Positions 26,602-36,872 of a stretch of 64,000 nucleotides of DNA are shown here, in pieces (the first letter of the stretch is position 1; every line of letters starts with the position of its first letter). The translations under genes were made by a program, and so were the position numbers. The notes under the pieces were generated by a model. That model searched no databases, was not told the origin of the DNA, and saw only the letters and a program-made list of their open reading frames with translations. This stretch comes from Hymenobacter qilianensis (lineage in GTDB: Bacteria; Bacteroidota; Bacteroidia; Cytophagales; Hymenobacteraceae), in the NCBI RefSeq assembly GCF_014489555.1, contig NZ_CP060784.1:1364001-1428000 (forward strand). The letters run 5' to 3'.

Positions 26602-29600
26602 TCACTTGACCAGCACCAGGCGTTTGGTTTCTACTTTTCCGTTGGTAGTCAGGCGGCAGGTGTACACGCCCTCGGCCAAGGCGGCGCCTTCTACCGCGAA
26701 CTCATAGGTGCGGCCGCCTTCTGCTACGCCATCATAGATAGTAGCGACCAGCTTGCCTACCGAATTGTAGACCAGCAGCTGCGCTTTCCCGGTTTCGGCG
26801 GCGCGGAAGCGCAGGGTAGCACGCTCTGTGAAGGGGTTAGGATACGCTTCAAACACATGGGCCGTAGCGGCATATTCGGTAGCTACCGCAGAGGCTGCGG
26901 CCGAAGCAGTAAGCGTATTACCAGCGCAACTACCGAGCTGCTCATTGTGCATTACAAGGTGGCCCTTCACAGCATCCACATCTTCCCAGGTGCTGACGCC
27001 GTTGTGGCAGAGCAGAATTTGTGCGTTTTTCTTACCACCACGCACATCAACCACTTTTATAGTCACGGCCTTGGTAGCAACGCAGCCAAACTGGTTCGTG
27101 ACCGTCACGGTGTAGACGAAAGTACCGGGCTTGCTTGCAGTGAATACGGGGTTAGCAATATCGCTTTTGCTGAGGCCAGCCGGGCCGCTCCAGCTATACT
27201 TAGTGCCACCAGCAGCCGTCAGGGTCAGGCTCTGTGAGCCGTAGCCGAGGTAGAGGTTGGTGGCAACGCCGCCCGTGTACACGTCATTGGAAGGTGTAGC
27301 AGTAATGGTTGGTACGGGCAGCGGATTAACCGTCACAACGGCTGTGCCCGTGAAGGCAGCACCCGCGCAGTTGGCGTCCGATACTGCCAGCAAGGAATAG
27401 GTGGAAGTAGCAGCAGGACTAACTGAAACCACATAAGGAGAGTTGGTGATGCCCGTAACCGCGACCGGCGTGGTGCCGTCCGTGTACGTCAGGTTCCAAG
27501 GGCCCGTGCCCGTGAGAGCAACGCTCAACGAAGTAGAAGTGCCGGCACAAACGGTAGCAGTGCCGCTTAAGGTTGCGGTTGGCAACTCACGCACCGTTAC
27601 TTTCTGGGTGTAGGTAGCAGAGCAAGCGCCCTGCGTAATAACCAGTGTAGCTGTGTAGGTGCCGGCGGCAGCGTACGTGTGGCTGATGTTGCCAACGTTT
27701 GTATAATCCACTTTGCCATCACTCTCTACATCCCAAGCATACGTAGCGTTGGATTCAATGACTTTAGAAGCGTCCGTGAAGGCAGTTGCGGAGCCTACAC
27801 AAGCCGTAGTCGCCGTAAAGGCGGGCACCGGCTCTAGGCAAATAAGGCCCGTACGCACTACCCGGTAACTATTTCCCACCCGAATACCATCGATTGTCAG
27901 TTTCGGAAGGCTGGTAGCTTGACGAATTGCCACTGCGCCAATATTAGCAGGCGAACCACCTAATTCGGCCACTTCAGCACTTGCCGTAACAGGCTCTGCG
28001 TCGGCTGCCGGATTGACGAACAACTTAGTCGTACTGCTGACCTCATCATAGTCGTATTTGACTACCAATAAATGGGTAGCATTCAACGGATAATTCGCGG
28101 TCGTATAAGTAACGATTCCACCGTTGCCAGTGATACCAAACTGTACTGTACCCGACGTAGAACCAGCCCGTGTAAATACGCGTGCCTTGAAAGTAGAGCC
28201 TATTGCTGCGGGTCCAAGATGGAAAAAATAGTCAGCACCCACACTCGCAACGTTTACCAGCAAAGAAGTATATACCGGCGTACCGGCGTACACAGGCTCT
28301 TTAAACTTCAGGTTAACATCTTCGCCATTACCAACGGTAGCGGCTGCTTTGCCACTGCTGGCGCTGTAGCCGGAGTAAGTCAGGCCATCGGTTGACGTAA
28401 CGGCAATTGAGTTAGTACCCGCGCCGCTGTGTGCTGCCCAGCCATTAGCCGTTAGCAGAGAGCCAGCTGCGTAGTCGAAGTTTTCTTCCAGCAGCAGAGC
28501 AGCAGGAGCAGCTGAAGTTGCCTGAACTAAAGTACCTGGAGAAGTTACCATGTAGTTTTCGGCGTAGGGCGTATCGTTATCATTGAAGGCGAAGACCGAA
28601 AAATGATAAGTAGCATTGGCGCGGAGCCCCGTTACGGTCACGTTGTCGCCGGTGCCGTTGTACACCACAAAGTTGCCTACACCTAGCACGCTACCTTTAC
28701 CGAACTCTGCATCCGCAGTGTACGTGGTAGCATCAGTGGGCACAGCATCTACGGCGCTGCCGCGGCGGGCTACCACGAGGCGCTTTTTGCCATCTCCGCC
28801 TTTTAGGTTCAATTGGAGCGAGGTGCTGGCTACTTGGCTGGCTGTGAGCGTAGCCTGAGTGGTTGGCTCGGCGGCCAGCGGCACCATTACGGTAGTAAAG
28901 GAAATCTCCTCACCATAAGAAGTGCTTACACCATTGGTGGCATAAGCACGCACGAAGTAAGCTGTGCCTGGCACTAAGCCAGTTATAGCACTAGCGAAAG
29001 TACCCGTACCGGTGCCATCAACCGTTTTGGTAGTAACTGAGATAGTCGGATTAGCAGTTTTAGCCCACACAATGCCACGCGCTGTTACCGCGCTGCCGCC
29101 ATCGGCTGCTACGGTACCACCGGTGTTGGCGCTGGTCGGGGTTAGCCCGGTGATGGCCGCAGTGCTTAGCGCAGCCGGATAAACAGGATTGACGCCTGTG
29201 CCGGTAACTGCTACCGACTGATCGGGCAAGCCGGCGCTCTGCACCGGAATCGATTCGCTATACGACTGGGGAGCAGTTGGAGCAAAGCGAACGTCAATGG
29301 TAGTGCTAGGCACATTGCCGCCGGCCGGCTGCAGCTCGATAGTGCAGCAGGCGAATGGGTTGTTGCCAGTCCGGATTTCAAAACCAGCCGGCGGCGTGAT
29401 GATGATACCTCCTTTTAAATTATTGCCTTCCACCATAAAGCTCTTCAGCCCGGTTCCGGCCCCTACGGCCAGACTACCAAAATCGGAAAGGGTGGAAGCT
29501 GATACGAGCAAGGCAGGAGTAGTAGGAGGCGCCGATACAGTTACTGTAATGGGCGCACTCAGGCCCGTAGCCGTGCCGCAGTCGGTAGTGACAGTTGCTT

Positions 29601-30888
29601 TCGCAACCAGATAGTAAGTGCCTACACCAGGAAAATCTGCCCCCCGAATGGTGTAAGTAGCCGAAGTAGCCCCGCCGATAGCCGAAGTATACGGCCCGGC
29701 TGCACTAGTGCCATAAAGCCAAGTGAAGGTAGAAGTAGCGGCAGCACTAGCGGTGAGGGCATCTCCTGTCCCGGTAGCAATTACCGTCTGAGCATTGGCC
29801 GGCGTCACGGTCACCGGGTTGCTGTCGGAGGTTAAGCTTACGACCAGGTCAGAGCCGTTGTTGGAGCCATACGTAGCGGGCGCATCGTTTACAACCCGCA
29901 CACGATACTTAGTGCCGCTTGGCGTACCAGCCGGGATAGCTGCCGCAATTGGGGAGCTAGTGCCGTTACCGATAATGTTATCAGTCAGGTTAGTCGGGAA
30001 TTCACCCGAAGCATTTGACAGCTGCACTTTGAACGCGCCCGTGAAGGTGACGCTGCTGGTATAGGCTACATTGAAGGGAGTGCTTCCGTTAGAAGCCGTA
30101 ATGCAATAAGGGCTATTGAAAGCAGAAGCTGCAGTAGTGATGCTGGCTGCCGGGGTAGGTGGGGTACCACCTTCTAACGTTGCCGTTATCGTAACATCAT
30201 CTATACCAATACCCTGAGCATTTGTGATCAGGGTTCCCTCTGAGCTTTGGTAGGTCCACCGCAGATAATAAGTAGCATTTGGCGCGATATTGACACCAAG
30301 TAACGGGGCTGACTTGGACACCGAAACAGGAGGATAGTGGTAGGTGTTTACTCCGCCTGCAAAGGCCTGATCACCATCCGTCCGTGCCGTCCATGAGCTT
30401 CCGTCGGTACTAGTAAAGAACTTCCATTCGTAGCCTCGTGTGTTTGTGCGGTACTTTTCAAATAAAAACTGGACGTTTAAATCCTGAATTACGGCACCTG
30501 TTGTATTCTGGATTGCGAGCAGAATATGGCGGGGAGGAAGGACGGAGCCACTGGATAGGAAACCAATTGCACGGTCCGTGGAAACAGCCGCAGCACCGAA
30601 ATTATAGGTGCCACCAGCAGTGAAATTTGTGCCGTTAGCGGCGGCTGTAGTAACCTTATAGTTACTGGCACTTGTGTAGGTGGGAGCAGCTTCGCTTGAG
30701 AAAAGAAAACCCGTAGGCACGGTTACCGCTGCACCACTTCCTATCTCGTCAAATGTCTGAGTATAAGTTCCAGTGGCTAATTGAGCGGGCGTCTGTCCCC
30801 AGCTTTGCTGCGTGCTGAAGAGAAACAGGCAAACCAGAAAAGCCGGCAACTGCCCAAGCTTCCAAGCGTTTTTGTAAAAACTTGTCAT
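26602..30888 (-). CDS. T9SS type A sorting domain-containing surface protein (1428 aa)
   Basis: A very large secreted protein with a signal peptide (AFLVCLFLFSTQQSWGQ) and the type IX secretion CTD at about 1341-1428, beginning VFEAYPNPFTERATLRF and ending KRLVLVK. Between them, in order: an N-terminal jelly-roll (IDDVTITA near 235), Ig-like repeats, a choice-of-anchor-type region (about 456-566), fibronectin III-like units (567-665 and 666-790), a lamin/LamG-like domain (797-1005), a PKD domain (about 1019-1096, CVGSATAFTDAS), and gliding-motility-like Ig units. No catalytic motif is visible; an adhesin role is likely. One G6C motif at 29639-29645. It is translated away from the nuclease gene's promoter side and is probably its own transcript. 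Confidence 0.88.
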   Translation of the reverse strand: MTSFYKNAWKLGQLPAFLVCLFLFSTQQSWGQTPAQLATGTYTQTFDEIGSGAAVTVPTGFLFSSEAAPTYTSASNYKVTTAAANGTNFTAGGTYNFGAAAVSTDRAIGFLSSGSVLPPRHILLAIQNTTGAVIQDLNVQFLFEKYRTNTRGYEWKFFTSTDGSSWTARTDGDQAFAGGVNTYHYPPVSVSKSAPLLGVNIAPNATYYLRWTYQSSEGTLITNAQGIGIDDVTITATLEGGTPPTPAASITTAASAFNSPYCITASNGSTPFNVAYTSSVTFTGAFKVQLSNASGEFPTNLTDNIIGNGTSSPIAAAIPAGTPSGTKYRVRVVNDAPATYGSNNGSDLVVSLTSDSNPVTVTPANAQTVIATGTGDALTASAAATSTFTWLYGTSAAGPYTSAIGGATSATYTIRGADFPGVGTYYLVAKATVTTDCGTATGLSAPITVTVSAPPTTPALLVSASTLSDFGSLAVGAGTGLKSFMVEGNNLKGGIIITPPAGFEIRTGNNPFACCTIELQPAGGNVPSTTIDVRFAPTAPQSYSESIPVQSAGLPDQSVAVTGTGVNPVYPAALSTAAITGLTPTSANTGGTVAADGGSAVTARGIVWAKTANPTISVTTKTVDGTGTGTFASAITGLVPGTAYFVRAYATNGVSTSYGEEISFTTVMVPLAAEPTTQATLTASQVASTSLQLNLKGGDGKKRLVVARRGSAVDAVPTDATTYTADAEFGKGSVLGVGNFVVYNGTGDNVTVTGLRANATYHFSVFAFNDNDTPYAENYMVTSPGTLVQATSAAPAALLLEENFDYAAGSLLTANGWAAHSGAGTNSIAVTSTDGLTYSGYSASSGKAAATVGNGEDVNLKFKEPVYAGTPVYTSLLVNVASVGADYFFHLGPAAIGSTFKARVFTRAGSTSGTVQFGITGNGGIVTYTTANYPLNATHLLVVKYDYDEVSSTTKLFVNPAADAEPVTASAEVAELGGSPANIGAVAIRQATSLPKLTIDGIRVGNSYRVVRTGLICLEPVPAFTATTACVGSATAFTDASKVIESNATYAWDVESDGKVDYTNVGNISHTYAAAGTYTATLVITQGACSATYTQKVTVRELPTATLSGTATVCAGTSTSLSVALTGTGPWNLTYTDGTTPVAVTGITNSPYVVSVSPAATSTYSLLAVSDANCAGAAFTGTAVVTVNPLPVPTITATPSNDVYTGGVATNLYLGYGSQSLTLTAAGGTKYSWSGPAGLSKSDIANPVFTASKPGTFVYTVTVTNQFGCVATKAVTIKVVDVRGGKKNAQILLCHNGVSTWEDVDAVKGHLVMHNEQLGSCAGNTLTASAAASAVATEYAATAHVFEAYPNPFTERATLRFRAAETGKAQLLVYNSVGKLVATIYDGVAEGGRTYEFAVEGAALAEGVYTCRLTTNGKVETKRLVLVK

Positions 30889-30930
30889 ATAGACGATTAT
30901 GTCGTTTTGAAAAGATCCAGGAAGTTGGAA

Positions 30931-32256
30931 TTAGTTAACAGGACCGGCGTCAACCTTCGATTCGAGGGCGGTCTGCACCTCTACAGGCAGAGCTGAGAGC
31001 AGGTCATAGCCGGTGGCCGTCTCGATGGCATCGACAGTGGTCCGGTGTGTGCCCCAGTTCTGATCGAGGGTATTGATATTGGGCATATCCACAGCAATGA
31101 CGCGGGTGGTAGTCGTGACACGAGCTACATCGTTATCGCCCACAGGCAAAATCACAATCACTTTCCAGGTTCTTTTAGGTACCGTAATGCGGCCATTATC
31201 AATGGTATTGGTTAACCCGCCATTACTACCTGTTCCGCCCACGCCGTAGCTCCCGCAGACGATGTACACCTCATTACCCGGCAAGAAGGTGCGGGCGTAA
31301 TTTTCCAAGTCAGCCCAGGGCCCCTGATTGTTCTGGGGTGCCTGAGGCATCATGTTAGTCATCAGGAAAGTAGCCGAGTTGTTCTCAATGCTGGAGGTGC
31401 GGTCAGCAGATGGGCATAGGTGGCCCCGATCGAAGCCAGAAGACTGGTAGCTTGTACCAAGTACCTTATACCAGCCCTCGGGCAACGTGAGATCCTCGCG
31501 AAAGTCGTCCTGCCGGTCGATACCGCCGCGGTCAGAAGCATCCAGGTGCCAGCTTACCCAGTTGGCTTTGCCCTGATCTCGGTTGTAGCTCAGTTTATAC
31601 TGAGGCTTCACCATCAGATAATTACCAGGATAGCTAACGTCGGTGACGGCACCGCTGGGGTTGCCCAAAGCGAGGTGGTCGTTGTCGATGGAGGGCTGAA
31701 CAGTGCCAAAGTCGGTTACGGCAAAGTCGTCGATGTTCAGGCGGCTTGGCCCGCCCGACGTCTTGCGAATCTCAAACTTGACGTTACCGGCAATATTGAC
31801 GGTGAAAGCAGTGGCCTGGAGTGTGCTGCTGGTAGTAAATACCGTATTGCCCACTTTCGTCCACTTGTTGCAGTTGCACGATTGGGCCTGCGCCCAAAGC
31901 TCCCAGCTGCTGCTGGCATCGCTACCGTAAATGGCGTGCTGTACGGTTACGGTGGTGGCGCCATTGGGTACAAAGAACTCCATGGTGAGCTTCCCGTTTT
32001 GCTGCAAACGCACGGACTGCGCGCCATTCTTACGGTCGGCCTCGGTATTGCCCAGCACGGCATCGGTCAGCGTCCAGGTGCCGGTAGCTAAGGATACTGT
32101 TCCGGCAGTATAATCCGTCTTCGTTCCGGAGTCGAAGGATTCTTGGGGATTAGTTGCGGTGAGGCTGGCAGCTTGCTGACCGGCAGGAGCCGATTGAAAA
32201 GCCAGACACGAAAACAGCAACAAAAAGCGAAATGGACTGTGTAGAAATTTGGGCAT
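30931..32256 (-). CDS. Secreted DNA/RNA non-specific endonuclease
   Basis: A nuclease of the NUC1/Serratia type, 441 residues from ATG 32256. The catalytic DRGH motif appears as SSGFDRGHLCPSADRT and the Mg-binding Asn in MMPQAPQNNQGPWADLE. An N-terminal signal (LLLFSCLAFQSAPAGQQ) and a jelly-roll domain of about 140 residues (SFDSGTKTDY, SRLNIDDFAVTDFG) precede the catalytic part. It would degrade extracellular nucleic acids outside the cytoplasm. No T9SS tail is seen. It precedes the T9SS surface-protein gene on the same strand with a 42-nt gap, so cotranscription is possible. The frame extends to 32310, but ATG 32256 places the signal peptide properly. Confidence 0.9.
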   Translation of the reverse strand: MPKFLHSPFRFLLLFSCLAFQSAPAGQQAASLTATNPQESFDSGTKTDYTAGTVSLATGTWTLTDAVLGNTEADRKNGAQSVRLQQNGKLTMEFFVPNGATTVTVQHAIYGSDASSSWELWAQAQSCNCNKWTKVGNTVFTTSSTLQATAFTVNIAGNVKFEIRKTSGGPSRLNIDDFAVTDFGTVQPSIDNDHLALGNPSGAVTDVSYPGNYLMVKPQYKLSYNRDQGKANWVSWHLDASDRGGIDRQDDFREDLTLPEGWYKVLGTSYQSSGFDRGHLCPSADRTSSIENNSATFLMTNMMPQAPQNNQGPWADLENYARTFLPGNEVYIVCGSYGVGGTGSNGGLTNTIDNGRITVPKRTWKVIVILPVGDNDVARVTTTTRVIAVDMPNINTLDQNWGTHRTTVDAIETATGYDLLSALPVEVQTALESKVDAGPVN

Positions 32257-32625
32257 ATTCTGGCAAGAGAAAAGCATTCGACTAAGTTCCAGTTGCGCAA
32301 CCTTGTGCAACCCAGTGACAAAAGTACAATTGAAATAGAACTTAGCTATTAATAAAATATAATAGGCTTAAATTCGTAACAATAAAATAATGGGATAATA
32401 TAAATGAATAGAGTTTATATAATTTTCAGACGTCTTGCTCACAGAGGGAAGCCAAATAGCTGCAAAGATTCTGGCTGGCGTGAAAAGCCGCTGAGATAGG
32501 CTCTCTGACCGGATGCGGTTGAGGCAGTCAAAACCATCTGGACACGCGGGCGCAACGGCAGTAGCTTCCGTTGCTGCCAGTTGAAATTGCCCTGAAAATC
32601 CGGTGAGATACTTCTTTGAAGATGC
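32257..32625. other. AT-rich intergenic region
   Basis: A spacer of 369 nt. Positions 32330-32430 are strongly AT-rich and likely include the nuclease promoter. The remainder, up to the acetyltransferase stop, shows no ORF, hairpin terminator or repeat that I can support. Confidence 0.4.
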
Positions 32626-33138
32626 TTACGCTAGCTGCTTTTCGTAACAGAAAAAGCGCAGGCCAGGCCTGAACGCCAGCGTGATTTCGCCGGCGAATCG
32701 GTAGCCTAATTTGGGGAAAAGCTGTTGGGTGGCTTGGTTCTCCGAGTTGGTATCGACGCGCAGCACGGGCAGTTGCTGCTCTAGGGCTAAGTGCTCGGCC
32801 TGCTGAAGCAGAGCAGCGGCCACGCCCTGGCCTTGCGCGGCCGGATCGACGGCCAGGCGGTGCGTTACGAGTGCGGGCAGCGAAGCATCCCAATCGGCTT
32901 GGGCGTATTCCGGGTCCTGATCGGTGGTGAGAGCCGCGACGCCCGCAATTTTGCCCCCCAGCTCGGCTACCCACAAGTGTTGGCGTTCGATATCCTGCCG
33001 AAACACCGCTTCGTTGGGGTATGATGCTTCCCACTGATAATTGCCGGCGGCGTGCATCAGCGGTACCACACGGCTGATTAGCAGCAGAATACCGGGCAGA
33101 TCAGTAGTGGTGGCGCGACGAATGGTTAGCATTGGCAA
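32626..33138 (-). CDS. GNAT family N-acetyltransferase
   Basis: The 170-residue protein begins MLTIRRATTTDLPGILLL (the second Met at 33132 is an equally good start). It has the acetyl-CoA loop in HRLAVDPAAQGQGVAAALLQQAE (Q-x-G-x-G-x-A) and the conserved VDTNSENQATQQLFPKLGY segment. It acetylates an unidentified amine substrate. A G6C motif lies in frame at 32953-32959 and encodes LGGKIAG. No partner gene is adjacent; the upstream element is a long hairpin shared with the glycosidase side. Confidence 0.85.
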   Translation of the reverse strand: MPMLTIRRATTTDLPGILLLISRVVPLMHAAGNYQWEASYPNEAVFRQDIERQHLWVAELGGKIAGVAALTTDQDPEYAQADWDASLPALVTHRLAVDPAAQGQGVAAALLQQAEHLALEQQLPVLRVDTNSENQATQQLFPKLGYRFAGEITLAFRPGLRFFCYEKQLA

Positions 33139-33288
33139 GGGCGGCGGTTTGGTTTTTTGCTTTAAACGTAGTTATTAATAACATCGAAAACAGGCAGGAA
33201 ATAACTCCTAGTCCAAAACCGCCTCCCGTCCATTTCATCTGGCGGGCAGCTGTACGCCGGCATTATCGCTTTAGCTTTCGCGCCGGTT

Positions 33289-33343
33289 CCGTTATCATAA
33301 AAAAGCCCCCAGACTAGTCTGGGGGGCTTTTTTATGATAACGG
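33289..33343. terminator. Large intrinsic terminator
   Basis: A long inverted repeat, CCGTTATCATAAAAAAGCCC and its complement, is centred on ACTAGT. The arms carry the G6C motif with five C against six G. It lies after the glycoside hydrolase gene (minus strand). Confidence 0.88.
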
Positions 33344-33377
33344 AATGATAATGATACAACTATAATAAAGCTACTTT

Positions 33378-34982
33378 TTAGCGGCAGTTGCGCAGGGCGA
33401 AATTATCAAAGGCCACGGTGGAGGTTTCGGGCCCCTGAGCCAATAGCCCCACCCGTACGCCCCGATCCCACGGGGGCAGATAGGTGCCGTTCAGGGCAAA
33501 GCTATCCAGCACGACGGGCTGCCAGGCGGTGCCGCCATCGGTGCTGAAGGCGAAGCGGAAGCGGCTGCCGCCCCAGGCCTCCAGGCGCAAACAGAGCATC
33601 TTACAATCTTCCAGCTTTACCTCCGTTAGGGTCAAATGCTTACTGCCCTTCATGTGCCACAGTTGCAAATGGCCATTGCCAGCTACCAGCGCCAAGGCAT
33701 TGTGCGGGTCGCCGATAGCCGCCAGTCCAGCGTAGGTATTTGGTGCCAAAGCACCATAATCAAGGGTAGTGGCTGCTTTGTACGTTGCCGTGAACGTGCG
33801 TTGCGCTACCACCGCTCCGATGCCCGTGGGGCGAGCAGTTAGCAGCAGTTGACCGTCGCTGACACCCACGCCAGGCTGCTCGTTCACTGGCCACTGCCAG
33901 GCTGCTGCCAGGCGATTGCCGGGAAAATCGTCATTCACATTCAGCACGCGCAAATCGCGCAAGGGTTCGGCCTGGGGGCTGTTGTTCACAAACTCAGGCC
34001 AGCCCTCGGCGTTCCAGGTGAACTCGCTCAGCAGCCCCTGACGACCCACAAACTCGTGGCTGTCGGTGTAGTAAGCATGGTGCAGCAGAAACCAGCGGCC
34101 TTCATACTCCGTCACGGTGCCGTGGCCGGGGCATTTCCAGGTTTTATTTTTCTTCAGAATGGGGTTCTGGGGGCATTTTTCCCAAGGCCCAAGCAGCTTT
34201 TTGGCGCGGGCCACTCCCGTAGCATAGGTGCAGCACTTGCCGCAGCAGCCATTCCCCGCATAAAACATATAAAAGTATTCGCCCTGACGCACGATGGCAG
34301 AGCCTTCTACCAGACAGCCTTCCCACGGCGTATCGTTGCGGAACAGCTCAACTTTTTTGCCTATCAGCGCCGTACGACTTTCGTTCATGCGCTGCGCCCA
34401 AATGGGAGTGTCCTTTTTGTAGGCGTTGCCATCCTCTTTCCACACCATATAGAGCACGCCATTCTCATCGCGCAGCGGGAAGCCATCGATGGAGCCTTTG
34501 CGCTGACCTATAAGCGGGCCGTGGTCGGTGTAGGGGCCGGCCGGATCGTCGGCGCTGGCAATGGCTACGCATAGCTGACCACGTCTGCCTTTCCCTTTTT
34601 TGCGGGCAGTGTAGCAGATGTAGGTTTTGCCGTTTTCGTGGCTGATTTCCGGGGCCCAGAAGTTGGAGTCGGCCCACTCGGGCAGCTTATCCGGAAACAC
34701 ATAGCTCACCACTTCCCAATCAACGAGGTTCGTAGACTTTAGCAGGGGGAAAATTGGCCCCCACTCGGCGGAAGTAGCGCTGGCCCAATATGTATCACCG
34801 ATTTTGGTAACCGTAGGGTCGGGGAAGTCGCCGGGCAGAATGAGCTTATCGTAAATGCGTGTGGGCGCGGCCTCAATCAGCGGCGCGGTATTTACCACCG
34901 GCTGGCTGGCTACGGGGTAAGGAAGAGGCCATTCGCTGGGCGAACTGGCATCAGAGGCACCTGTTTCTAGATCGAAAGACAC
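33378..34982 (-). CDS. Glycoside hydrolase family 43-like protein
   Basis: The 534-residue protein has a five-bladed GH43 catalytic domain: base Asp in LPGDFPDPTVTKIGDTYW, pKa-modulating Asp in KGSIDGFPLRDENG, and general-acid Glu in CLVEGSAIVRQGEYF. NFWAPEISHENGKTYICYTA is the family's second blade. The last ~190 residues form a concanavalin-like beta-sandwich (LRLEAWGGSRFRFAFSTDGG), common in beta-xylosidases/arabinofuranosidases. It would cleave arabinose- or xylose-containing plant polysaccharide. No clear signal peptide is present, so it may be cytoplasmic, or the annotated start may be wrong. No SusC/D genes are adjacent. Confidence 0.85.
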   Translation of the reverse strand: MSFDLETGASDASSPSEWPLPYPVASQPVVNTAPLIEAAPTRIYDKLILPGDFPDPTVTKIGDTYWASATSAEWGPIFPLLKSTNLVDWEVVSYVFPDKLPEWADSNFWAPEISHENGKTYICYTARKKGKGRRGQLCVAIASADDPAGPYTDHGPLIGQRKGSIDGFPLRDENGVLYMVWKEDGNAYKKDTPIWAQRMNESRTALIGKKVELFRNDTPWEGCLVEGSAIVRQGEYFYMFYAGNGCCGKCCTYATGVARAKKLLGPWEKCPQNPILKKNKTWKCPGHGTVTEYEGRWFLLHHAYYTDSHEFVGRQGLLSEFTWNAEGWPEFVNNSPQAEPLRDLRVLNVNDDFPGNRLAAAWQWPVNEQPGVGVSDGQLLLTARPTGIGAVVAQRTFTATYKAATTLDYGALAPNTYAGLAAIGDPHNALALVAGNGHLQLWHMKGSKHLTLTEVKLEDCKMLCLRLEAWGGSRFRFAFSTDGGTAWQPVVLDSFALNGTYLPPWDRGVRVGLLAQGPETSTVAFDNFALRNCR

Positions 34983-35600
34983 AACTAGAGAAAAAGAGGG
35001 TGGGAAATAGATTCTCTCGGCCGCTGGAAAGGCACGGTTTGACGGGCGGGTGGCCCAAGCCTGACTAGCAGTATGTGTACTCTGAGAGGTCGCTCAGCGT
35101 ATTTGAAGCAGAAAAAACAGATTGGAAATGCATCGCGGCAGCCAATAACCGTAGGTGAGTATTAGCTCGTGAGCACCAGAATTAGAAAGTGTGAAGGGCA
35201 GCGTGACTAAACTTTCTTTGCGGTTAAAATACAGGGCTGATGCTCAACTGTATTTTTCTTATAAATCCAACTCTCTACTTTGATTTTCTTTCACCGGCCG
35301 GCCTGTGTGTTTCAGCGGCAGCCTAGAGAAACGAATCTTGTCTGGTATAGCGCTTTATAACTGTTTTTCACAAACATTCTGCCAACAACGGCCACCGAGC
35401 TATGCACGCCCGGATTTTTAACATGTTGTCTACAAGATAGATAATAAGCTATATAATTTTTTGCATTCATGCAAGATTTATTTTCAATAATTATTACGGT
35501 TATCACTCGTATTTCTTCATTATAGGTTAGCCTATGATGGACCATTTGTCGTTGCTATCGACTAACTATGAGGCCTGCCCATGCTTACTATCTCACTACG
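34983..35600. other. Long intergenic region
   Basis: A 618-nt divergent spacer. It holds a YTTTGCG promoter-like box (TTTCTTTGCGG at about 35214-35224, + strand) and AT-rich sequence 35430-35530. Small frames across it lack coding character. No RNA gene or repeat was recognised. Confidence 0.45.
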
Positions 35601-36635
35601 ATGACGACAACTAACCCTATTCAAACCGGCTTGCTGGCATATGGCATGTCGGGCAAGGTTTTTCATGCGCCGTTTTTAGCTGCTCATCCCGGATTTGTAC
35701 TACGCGCCGTGACGGAGCGCCACCAGAAGCAGGCGCAGCAGGATTATCCGAACCTGATTAGCTACGATAGTGTGGAAGCCCTGCTCGCGGACTCCGAAAT
35801 TGAGCTTATAGTAGTGAATACGCCCAGCAACACGCACTTCGATCTGGCCCGACAGGCATTGGAAGCTGGCAAGCACGTGCTGATTGAGAAGCCGTTGGTT
35901 ACTTCTTCGGCCGAAGTAAAGGAGTTGGAGGAGTTTGGCCAGCTCATGAACCGGCACGTATTCGCCTACCAAAACCGGCGTTGGGACAGTGATTTTCAGA
36001 GCGTGAAGCAGGTAATTGACAGTGGACAGCTTGGGCAGCTCATAGAAGTCCACTTCCGCTTCGACCGCTACAAGACGGCTCTTAACACGAAAGCGTTTAA
36101 GGAAACCCCTATTCCGGGCAGTGGGCTTGTGTACGATCTGGGTCCGCACCTGCTGGATCAAGCCATCAGTTTGTTTGGCAAGCCCACTTTCAGCCGCAAA
36201 ACTACCGGCATGTTCCGTCCTGGCTCGCAGGTACCGGATTACTTCTGTTTTCACCTTCACTACCCCGATGGCTTGCAGGTATTTCTGACTAGTAGCCTGC
36301 TGGTAGCGCAGCCGCAAGCTTCTTTTGTGCTCCATGGCGCGCAAGGCAGCTTCAGCAAGGCCCGCACCGATGTGCAAGAAAACCAACTGCAGCAAGGAAT
36401 TGCCCCCCAAGATGCCGCCTACGGCCTAGAAGCGCCCGGCCAAGAGGGAATTCTTACGTTAGCCAGCGCCGATGGCCAATTTTCTACCCATTCTTATCCA
36501 GCCCCAAAAGGCGACTATATGCAGCTGTTTGAGGCTTTGTATCAGACCATTCGGAACGGAATTCCTTACCTGATTAAGCTGGAGCAAATACGGTGGCAGA
36601 TGGAGCTGCTAGAACAAAGCGACGATACGCTGTAG
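35601..36635 (+). CDS. Gfo/Idh/MocA family oxidoreductase
   Basis: A cytoplasmic NAD(P)-dependent dehydrogenase of 344 residues. The nucleotide-binding start GLLAYGMSGKVFHAPFLAAH lacks a textbook GxGxxG but has the family's G-x-S-G-x-V-F-H-A form. The EKP motif is in GKHVLIEKPLVTS, and DLGPHLLDQAISLFGKP is the C-terminal substrate-pocket region. This GKVFHAPF subgroup resembles YdgJ/scyllo-inositol dehydrogenase-type proteins; the actual sugar or inositol substrate is unknown. ATG 35601 is chosen (MTTTNPIQ) over the upstream in-frame ATG at 35568. One G6C motif is in frame at 36412-36418. Confidence 0.88.
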   Translation: MTTTNPIQTGLLAYGMSGKVFHAPFLAAHPGFVLRAVTERHQKQAQQDYPNLISYDSVEALLADSEIELIVVNTPSNTHFDLARQALEAGKHVLIEKPLVTSSAEVKELEEFGQLMNRHVFAYQNRRWDSDFQSVKQVIDSGQLGQLIEVHFRFDRYKTALNTKAFKETPIPGSGLVYDLGPHLLDQAISLFGKPTFSRKTTGMFRPGSQVPDYFCFHLHYPDGLQVFLTSSLLVAQPQASFVLHGAQGSFSKARTDVQENQLQQGIAPQDAAYGLEAPGQEGILTLASADGQFSTHSYPAPKGDYMQLFEALYQTIRNGIPYLIKLEQIRWQMELLEQSDDTL

Positions 36636-36872
36636 GTATTGTGAGATGCTGAGATGGGCACCTTTCTCGACATGCCGCGGGGCAATGAGTAGCCTACTGG
36701 ACTGCGTAGTTTTACGGCCACTGGTGAGAACACACAGAGGTGATAGAAATACTACTGAAAAACGCCCTGACGAGCTTAAAAAGGCATATTTTAGTGAAAC
36801 CTAGCGGTCAAAAGTGCTGTAAAAAGTCCGTGATTAAAACAATGGTTTAACCTCTTAAGCTTTGTTATCGCC

